DNA from: JACOND01 sp051011135
GTDB taxonomy: Bacteria; Bdellovibrionota; Bdellovibrionia; Bdellovibrionales; UBA1609
DNA: 6,379 bases
Reading direction: 5' to 3'
NCBI GenBank assembly: GCA_051011135.1
Contig: JBPCUO010000092.1
Span: forward strand, 1 to 6,379
How positions within the stretch are numbered: position 1 is the first letter of the stretch; each line of letters begins with the position of its first letter. The notes beneath the pieces are model-generated. The model saw nothing but the letters and a program-made list of their open reading frames with translations, was not told the DNA's origin and made no database searches. Both the position numbers and the translations under genes were made by a program. Below are positions 1-3,990 of this stretch, in pieces.

Positions 1-81
1 AAAGAAACCCTGCAAAATAAGCACATTAAAACCTATTTAAAATCTGTTACTGAATCTATAAAAAGTAAAAAAACTGTTTGA
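1..81 (+). CDS. Possible C-terminal end of an unidentified protein (partial)
   Basis: The first frame is open from the left edge for 26 codons and ends in TGA at 79-81. The encoded tail is rich in lysine, threonine and serine (it ends ...SIKSKKTV), with no recognisable motif or membrane segment. A 26-codon open run in DNA this rich in A and T is modest evidence for coding, and its direction matches the next gene. The product cannot be identified from this fragment. It could also be a chance open frame. Confidence 0.45.
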   Translation, partial: KETLQNKHIKTYLKSVTESIKSKKTV

Positions 82-86
82 AAATA

Positions 87-106
87 CTTACAAAATCTTA
101 CAAATA
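87..106. repeat. Two tandem copies of a 10-base unit starting CTTACAAA
   Basis: CTTACAAAAT (87-96) is followed directly by CTTACAAATA (97-106). The first eight bases are identical and the copies lie exactly 10 bases apart, about one helical turn. They sit in the untranslated stretch before the small secreted protein gene. This could be a binding site for a regulator, but in such A-rich DNA it may also be chance. Confidence 0.3.
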
Positions 107-168
107 AAAAAAATCTTTTCTTTTCCGATTAAAAACATTAATTAAAGAGTCTAAGAAAAACAAAAAAA

Positions 169-175
169 AGGAGGA
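169..175 (+). promoter_or_regulatory. Strong Shine-Dalgarno site before the small secreted protein gene
   Basis: AGGAGGA follows a run of eight A and leaves six bases (175-180) between AGGAGG and the ATG at 181. This is a near-perfect anti-16S match at good spacing. It fixes the start of the 83-residue gene and is the only good ribosome site before ridA, so it may set translation of both genes. Confidence 0.8.
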
Positions 176-180
176 TTAAT

Positions 181-432
181 ATGAAACATTTATTACTATT
201 ATCTTTGTTGTTTGCAACTCATTCAGGTTTTGCTTTAAGTAATGAAACTCATACAGGTTTTCAAACTGTTAGGTTTCCTTTTGTATTAGATATTTCAGAA
301 AGCATGGTTGAAGATCATGAAACAATAGTCGATCATTTAACTATCCTATCAAAAATTTTTATACAATCTTCTTCAGATGAGGAAGTATCTTTACCAAATG
401 TAGTGCAAATATATTTTAATGATTATCAATAA
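181..432 (+). CDS. Small secreted acidic protein, possibly a truncated von Willebrand factor A (vWA) fragment
   Basis: An 83-residue protein with a clear Sec signal peptide: M-K-H, a leucine-rich core at about residues 4-12, and likely cleavage after GFA at residue 19. The mature part is short and strongly acidic (11 Asp/Glu against 2 Lys/Arg). Residues 32-42 read as a hydrophobic strand followed by D37-I-S-E-S41-M. This matches the DxSxS metal-binding (MIDAS) motif that opens vWA domains. A helix-like stretch (43-62) and a second strand ending F-N-D (73-81) follow in the expected vWA order. A full vWA domain is about 180 residues, and the later MIDAS threonine and aspartate are absent. The protein is therefore either a remnant or a small protein that only resembles the fold. 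The start is fixed by the strong ribosome site. ridA begins three bases after its stop, in frame, which suggests translational coupling. I do not recognise a named family. It is confident as a gene and weak as to function. Confidence 0.72.
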   Translation: MKHLLLLSLLFATHSGFALSNETHTGFQTVRFPFVLDISESMVEDHETIVDHLTILSKIFIQSSSDEEVSLPNVVQIYFNDYQ

Positions 433-435
433 ATA

Positions 436-825
436 ATGTTAAAACCTATTTATACCTCTAAAGCTCCTAAACCAATTGGTCCTTATTCTCAAGCGATGTC
501 TGTAGGGCCTTGGCTGGTTTGTTCAGGACAAATTCCACTCGATTCTAAAACCGCTGAAATCGTTGGAGAAGATGTTACATCACAAACGGAGCAAGTTTTA
601 GAAAATATAAAAGCGGTCCTTAATTCAAAAGGTATGAACTTTCAGCATGTTGTAAAAACTCTAGTCTTTTTAACAGATTTAAAAAACTTTGAAGACTTTA
701 ATAAAGTGTATGGAACTTATTTTAAAAATCATCACCCTGCAAGATCTTGCGTTGAAGTCTCTGCTTTACCAAAGTCAGTTCTTGTTGAAGTAGAAGCTTG
801 GGCTTATCGAGAAGAAGATAAGTAA
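436..825 (+). CDS. ridA: RidA family reactive intermediate (enamine/imine) deaminase
   Basis: RidA proteins (YjgF/YER057c/UK114 family) are cytosolic trimers that hydrolyse reactive 2-aminoacrylate and related imines released by PLP enzymes such as threonine dehydratase, forming 2-oxoacids and ammonia. At 129 residues this has the family's usual length, and it aligns end to end with E. coli RidA from memory. It keeps the N-terminal IGPYSQA block with Y17, the SGQIP block (30-34), the PARSCVEV signature with R103 (E. coli R105) and E118 (E. coli E120). These residues build the substrate site, so true deaminase activity is expected. ATG 436 puts the usual N-terminus in place. An in-frame TAA at 430-432 rules out a longer start. 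No Shine-Dalgarno site precedes it, so expression probably depends on ribosomes ending at 432. Its 3' end overlaps the oppositely oriented maf gene by 22 bases. Confidence 0.95.
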   Translation: MLKPIYTSKAPKPIGPYSQAMSVGPWLVCSGQIPLDSKTAEIVGEDVTSQTEQVLENIKAVLNSKGMNFQHVVKTLVFLTDLKNFEDFNKVYGTYFKNHHPARSCVEVSALPKSVLVEVEAWAYREEDK

Positions 826-1391
826 GGATATCCCCAAGTCATCAATTGATTGATCAAAACAATTAAGGGTAGCCCAATAATAGAATTAAAATCCTCTGTT
901 TTTATTTTTGTAAAAAGACCTATTCCTAAAGATTCAATATGGTAAGAGCCTGCGCAGTGTAGGGGTTGATCAAGCTGGACATAGTTTTCAATTTGTTTTT
1001 GAGTGAGTGGTCTCATGCTCATTTCATTGATAGAGTTGTGAGTAAATGTTTCACCTTTGTAATGCATGTATAGGCTTGTGATGAGTCGATGAGTTTGCCC
1101 TTGAAGTTGTGAGAGATTTTGGCAGGCTTTTTGAGGGGTTAAAGCTTTTCCATAAAAGCTTTTATTGAGATAGGCCATTTGGTCTGAGGCAATGATCAGG
1201 GAGTTAGGGTGTTTCTCGATGGCTTTTTGGGCTTTTTTTTGTGCGATTTTAAGACAAATGGCTTCTGGTGGGTCTTGATCATTAATGTATTGATGCTCAT
1301 CAATATTGGGTGCAAAGCTTTCAAAGGGGATTCCCGCTTGTGTTAAAAGTCTTTTTCTATTGGGAGATTGGCTTGCTAAAAGAATATTCAT
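804..1391 (-). CDS. maf: Maf family nucleoside triphosphate pyrophosphatase, YceF-like (probable 7-methyl-GTP pyrophosphatase)
   Basis: Maf proteins are cytosolic house-cleaning enzymes that hydrolyse modified or non-canonical nucleotides to the monophosphate plus pyrophosphate. This 195-residue protein has the family's normal length. The N-terminal phosphate-binding block reads ASQSPNRKRLL (6-16), followed by the DEHQ segment (31-34). The catalytic block S-D70-Q (69-71) and GKALT with K82 come next. In the second half, PLHCAGSYHIES (143-154) and SIIGLPL (170-176) follow the E. coli YceF pattern more closely than YhdE or B. subtilis Maf. YceF prefers m7GTP, so that substrate is inferred by subfamily and not shown. 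The first arginine of the usual SPRR is asparagine here. ATG 1391 begins the conserved ILLAS start. An AGAGG motif only three bases upstream is a weak ribosome site. The gene converges on ridA and diverges from lgt, so it is probably transcribed alone. Confidence 0.93.
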   Translation of the reverse strand: MNILLASQSPNRKRLLTQAGIPFESFAPNIDEHQYINDQDPPEAICLKIAQKKAQKAIEKHPNSLIIASDQMAYLNKSFYGKALTPQKACQNLSQLQGQTHRLITSLYMHYKGETFTHNSINEMSMRPLTQKQIENYVQLDQPLHCAGSYHIESLGIGLFTKIKTEDFNSIIGLPLIVLINQLMTWGYPYLSSSR

Positions 1392-1436
1392 AGACCTCTA
1401 CTTGTTTTTATAAAACTGAGATAGTAATTTAATACT

Positions 1437-2507
1437 ATGGTTCATTGGCTATACTATCATCAGTTAGATCCTTTTTTAATACACATTATAGGAAACTTTG
1501 GTTTGCGTTGGTATTCCTTGGCCTATATTTTTGGAATTGTAGGGGCTTATTTTTTAGCCATTTACTTTATAAGAAGAGGTCGTCTCCTTATCCCTGAAGT
1601 GAAAGTTATTGATATTGTTACTTATGGAGGAATAGGGGCTGTTTTGGGTGGTCGCTTAGGGTATGGCTTATTTTACAGCCCTGATTTATTTATGAGTTTT
1701 GATGCTTCTTTTCCTTTTTGGGGAATTTTAAAATTTCATCAAGGGGGCATGTCGAGTCATGGTGGAATTTTAGGATTAATTGTTTCTTTATGGTTTTATG
1801 GACGATTTCATAAAATTTCTTTTTACACTTTGATGGATTTAGCGACCTTAGGTGGATCTGTTGGTTTATTTTTTGGTCGGATTGCTAACTTTATTAATGG
1901 AGAGCTTTTTGGAAGAGTGATTGAAACAAAGGCCTGGTTAGGAGTTAGGTTTCCAACTGAACTTTTTTTATGGACTCAAAGACCGGGGGAGTATCAAGAG
2001 CAATTGATTTCTTTAAAGCAAGTTCTTCCTTCTTTAAAAAGTCTTTCTAATTTGAGTCTTTCCATTCCTGAATCTGTTGTATGGGCAGACTGGGTTCAAA
2101 GATCTATTTTTGAACCCAATTACAAAGCTAAGGTTTCTTATCTATGTAGCTTGATAGTGGATATGTCTAACGAAGTTCATGTGAGATCTTTATTAGAGCC
2201 TTTATTATCAGTCCGCCATCCTTCTCAATTTTACCAAGCATTTTTTGGAGGTTTGATTCCTTTTTTAATTTTATGTTTGATTTGGTTAAAGCCGAGAAAA
2301 GCTGGGCTTGTTTCTTTATTTTGGGTTATGTCTTATTTATTGGGCCGTATTTTTACAGAATTTTTTAGAATGCCTGATGCTGATATTGGTTATCAATTTT
2401 TATCTTTAACAAGAGGCCAATGGTTAAGTGTTGGTATTTTAATTGTCATAACTTTTACTTACACTTATTTTATTTACAAAAAAGAACCAAAAGGCTTTAG
2501 TTTATAG
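1437..2507 (+). CDS. lgt: Prolipoprotein diacylglyceryl transferase (Lgt) with an enlarged periplasmic loop
   Basis: Lgt is the inner-membrane enzyme that moves diacylglyceryl from phosphatidylglycerol onto the lipobox cysteine of prolipoproteins, the first step of lipoprotein maturation. Several hydrophobic segments are visible (about 28-46, 62-80, 108-122, 132-150, 267-284, 290-305, 328-346), as expected for this seven-helix enzyme. Family landmarks are intact: GGMSSHGG (103-110) with H108, the GRIANFINGELFG signature (147-159) with R148, N151 and E156, RHPSQFY (260-266), and GRIFTEFFRMPD (303-314) with R304. These correspond to the essential E. coli residues H103, R143, N146, E151 and R239. 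The protein has 356 residues against 291 in E. coli. The extra length lies between VRFPTE (170-175) and RHPSQ (260-264), a loop of about 85 residues. An in-frame TAA at 1425-1427 rules out any start upstream of ATG 1437. No clear ribosome site is present. A probable terminator and a lipoprotein gene follow. Confidence 0.96.
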   Translation: MVHWLYYHQLDPFLIHIIGNFGLRWYSLAYIFGIVGAYFLAIYFIRRGRLLIPEVKVIDIVTYGGIGAVLGGRLGYGLFYSPDLFMSFDASFPFWGILKFHQGGMSSHGGILGLIVSLWFYGRFHKISFYTLMDLATLGGSVGLFFGRIANFINGELFGRVIETKAWLGVRFPTELFLWTQRPGEYQEQLISLKQVLPSLKSLSNLSLSIPESVVWADWVQRSIFEPNYKAKVSYLCSLIVDMSNEVHVRSLLEPLLSVRHPSQFYQAFFGGLIPFLILCLIWLKPRKAGLVSLFWVMSYLLGRIFTEFFRMPDADIGYQFLSLTRGQWLSVGILIVITFTYTYFIYKKEPKGFSL

Positions 2508-2523
2508 AGACAAAGGTCTTGAA

Positions 2524-2556
2524 ATATTCATTTCTATTAAATGAATATAAATTTTT
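2524..2556 (+). terminator. Perfect 10-bp inverted repeat plus T run after lgt (AT-rich terminator or operator)
   Basis: ATATTCATTT (2524-2533) pairs perfectly with AAATGAATAT (2539-2548) around a five-base CTATT loop. AAA and a five-T run (2552-2556) follow. The position, 17 bases past the lgt stop, fits an intrinsic terminator. The stem has only two G-C pairs and the T run is short, so termination may be weak. Because it also lies just upstream of the lipoprotein gene, it could instead be a protein-binding palindrome. Confidence 0.42.
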
Positions 2557-2562
2557 ATACCC

Positions 2563-2901
2563 ATGATCTATAATATTTTTATGTTTCGTTGGTTACGAAT
2601 TTTATTTTCTTGTTTGCTTATTTTTCAAATAGGCTGCGTTTCTTTAGATGATGTTTACAGCAAACATAATAGAAATTCTAAAAAGATTAAAAACTTTTGT
2701 AACAAAGTTCATGCAGATTACGGAATTTCAAAATCTAAAATAGCAATTACTGATTGTATTATAAATGCAAGTTTAGTGGAAAGATCCAATCGATACGAAT
2801 TGTACTATTGGATATTTATGGGAGTTAGTTTAACAGCAAATCTTTTTCTAATCCCCGCAGCTGTTATGACCCTTTCTAATGCCGCTATTTCTAATCGCTA
2901 A
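2563..2901 (+). CDS. Small predicted lipoprotein with a C-terminal membrane segment, function unknown
   Basis: A 112-residue protein, counted from ATG 2563. An alternative ATG at 2581 gives a 106-residue form beginning MFRWLRILF, which is a tidier signal peptide with two arginines then a hydrophobic core. Neither start has a ribosome site, so the choice is open and 2581 is at least as likely. The signal ends in FQIGC with C25 as the candidate lipidated cysteine. Gly at -1 and Ile at -2 fit the lipobox, while Gln at -3 is unusual. The mature part is basic at first (35-45), has two further cysteines (C46, C65) that could form a disulfide, and carries a hydrophobic stretch at about 82-104 that could span or enter the inner membrane. 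I do not recognise a family. It lies 55 bases after lgt, whose enzyme would process it, and converges on nrdB. It is likely a real gene with unknown function. Confidence 0.68.
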   Translation: MIYNIFMFRWLRILFSCLLIFQIGCVSLDDVYSKHNRNSKKIKNFCNKVHADYGISKSKIAITDCIINASLVERSNRYELYYWIFMGVSLTANLFLIPAAVMTLSNAAISNR

Positions 2902-2958
2902 TACTTCCTTATTAATTTTATTTTTTAATTTATGAATGGATTTTAATAGATAATATCT

Positions 2959-3957
2959 TTAAAAATTTTCATCAAAAGAGACATTACCCGTAATACCTTT
3001 TTGGTAAGCAGAAACTCGTCTTTCAAAAAAGTTGGTAAGTTCTTCTGTGTCTTGAAGCTTCATAAAATCAAATGGATTTTTAGATTTATATTGCTTAGGG
3101 ATGTTTAATCTTTCTAATCGGCTGTCAGCAATGTATTCTAAATAAGCCTTCATATCTTTAAAACTTAATCCGCTAACGCCTCGATCCAGAATCTCTTGAG
3201 CAAAAACCAGTTCACACTCAATGGCTTCTTGAAACATGGCTTTAATGTTGTCGTTAAAGTCACTATCAAATAAGTAAGGCTCCTCTTCTCGAATGGTGTC
3301 AATCACAGCATAAGCAAACTCAATGTGACAACTTTCATCTCGAAAAACCCAATTCGTTCCAGAAGCTAAACCGTTTAACAATCCCTTTGATCTTAAAAAA
3401 TAAACATAAGCAAAAGCAGCAAAAAAGAAAAGTCCCTCAATCGCTCCAGCAAAACAAACTAAGTTTTTTAAAAATAACTTTTTCTTCTCTCTGTTATCTA
3501 GCGTTTTTACTTTAAAAATATGTTCCATCCATTTAAAACTAAAATCTGCTTTTCTTTTAATCGATGGAATATCATTGATCGCAGAAAAAGCTTTAGCTCT
3601 CTCATTAGAATCAGGAATGTAAGTGTCTAAAAGAGTCAGATAAAACTGAACATGAAGCATCTCTTCGTAAAGCTGACGCCCTAAATACATACGAGCTTCT
3701 GGAGAATTAATATGCTGGTATAAATTTAAAACTAAATTGTTTCCAACAATCGTGTCTCCTGTTGCAAAAAAAGCGACTAATCTTTTAATTAAAAAAACTT
3801 CATTAGGATTTAACTTAGTATTTAAATCAACAACATCTGATGAAAAATCAACTTCATCAACTGTCCATGTATTTTTAATCCCGTTTTTATACATGTCATA
3901 GAAAATAGGATATTTCATGGGTCTTAAAGTCAGTTCTAACCCTGGATCTAAAATCAT
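2959..3957 (-). CDS. nrdB: Class Ia ribonucleoside-diphosphate reductase beta subunit (NrdB, R2)
   Basis: NrdB holds the diiron-tyrosyl radical cofactor that starts reduction of ribonucleoside diphosphates in NrdA, the step that supplies dNTPs for DNA synthesis in the cytosol. All six iron ligands of the R2 family can be placed: D68 (ATGDT), E99 and H102 (EEMLH), E174 (GAIEG), E208 and H211 (RDESCH). Y106 follows H102 by four residues, where E. coli has the radical Y122, so this is a tyrosyl-radical enzyme and not a tyrosine-less class Ic type. W31 and D207 match E. coli W48 and D237 of the radical-transfer path. Y318 in the flexible tail is a candidate for Y356. The C-terminal tail (SFDENF) should dock into NrdA. 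There is no N-terminal ATP cone, and 332 residues is a little shorter than the E. coli protein. AGGAGG lies eight bases before ATG 3957. The gene follows nrdA by 33 bases in one operon. Confidence 0.97.
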   Translation of the reverse strand: MILDPGLELTLRPMKYPIFYDMYKNGIKNTWTVDEVDFSSDVVDLNTKLNPNEVFLIKRLVAFFATGDTIVGNNLVLNLYQHINSPEARMYLGRQLYEEMLHVQFYLTLLDTYIPDSNERAKAFSAINDIPSIKRKADFSFKWMEHIFKVKTLDNREKKKLFLKNLVCFAGAIEGLFFFAAFAYVYFLRSKGLLNGLASGTNWVFRDESCHIEFAYAVIDTIREEEPYLFDSDFNDNIKAMFQEAIECELVFAQEILDRGVSGLSFKDMKAYLEYIADSRLERLNIPKQYKSKNPFDFMKLQDTEELTNFFERRVSAYQKGITGNVSFDENF

Positions 3958-3964
3958 AAAGCAG

Positions 3965-3971
3965 TCCTCCT
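3965..3971 (-). promoter_or_regulatory. Strong Shine-Dalgarno site of nrdB
   Basis: On the minus strand AGGAGGA precedes the nrdB ATG, with eight bases between AGGAGG and the start codon. The site touches the base of the upstream hairpin (3972-3989), so the hairpin leaves it single-stranded but sits right beside it. It fixes the nrdB start and suggests that the beta subunit is translated strongly and independently of nrdA. Confidence 0.8.
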
Positions 3972-3989
3972 AACTTTTATCTAAAAGTT
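3972..3989 (-). other. Perfect 7-bp hairpin between nrdA and nrdB
   Basis: AACTTTT and AAAAGTT flank a four-base loop, giving a perfect stem in the nrdA-nrdB transcript. The hairpin starts one base after the nrdA stop codon and ends exactly where the nrdB ribosome site begins. There is no T run after it, so it does not look like a terminator. It may separate translation of the two genes, mark an RNA processing point, or protect the transcript. The stem is AT-rich and of moderate stability. Confidence 0.5.
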
Positions 3990-3990
3990 T

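Noticed and set aside
1392..1436. Divergent promoter boxes between maf and lgt, such as TTGTTT with TAATTT at 17-base spacing
   Set aside because: Each box matches consensus at only about three of six positions. Any AT-rich gap would show such pairs. Promoters must be near here, but I cannot place them.
2508..2519. Short AGAC-AAAG-GTCT hairpin directly after the lgt stop
   Set aside because: Only four base pairs. The nearby 10-bp stem is a far better candidate.
2902..2958. Terminator between the convergent lipoprotein and nrdB genes (ATTAA...TTAAT arms at 2911-2929, AGATAATATCT at 2948-2958)
   Set aside because: The arms are five base pairs with no G-C pair, or have a one-base loop, and the T and A runs are simply background. 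A terminator is expected but none is convincing.
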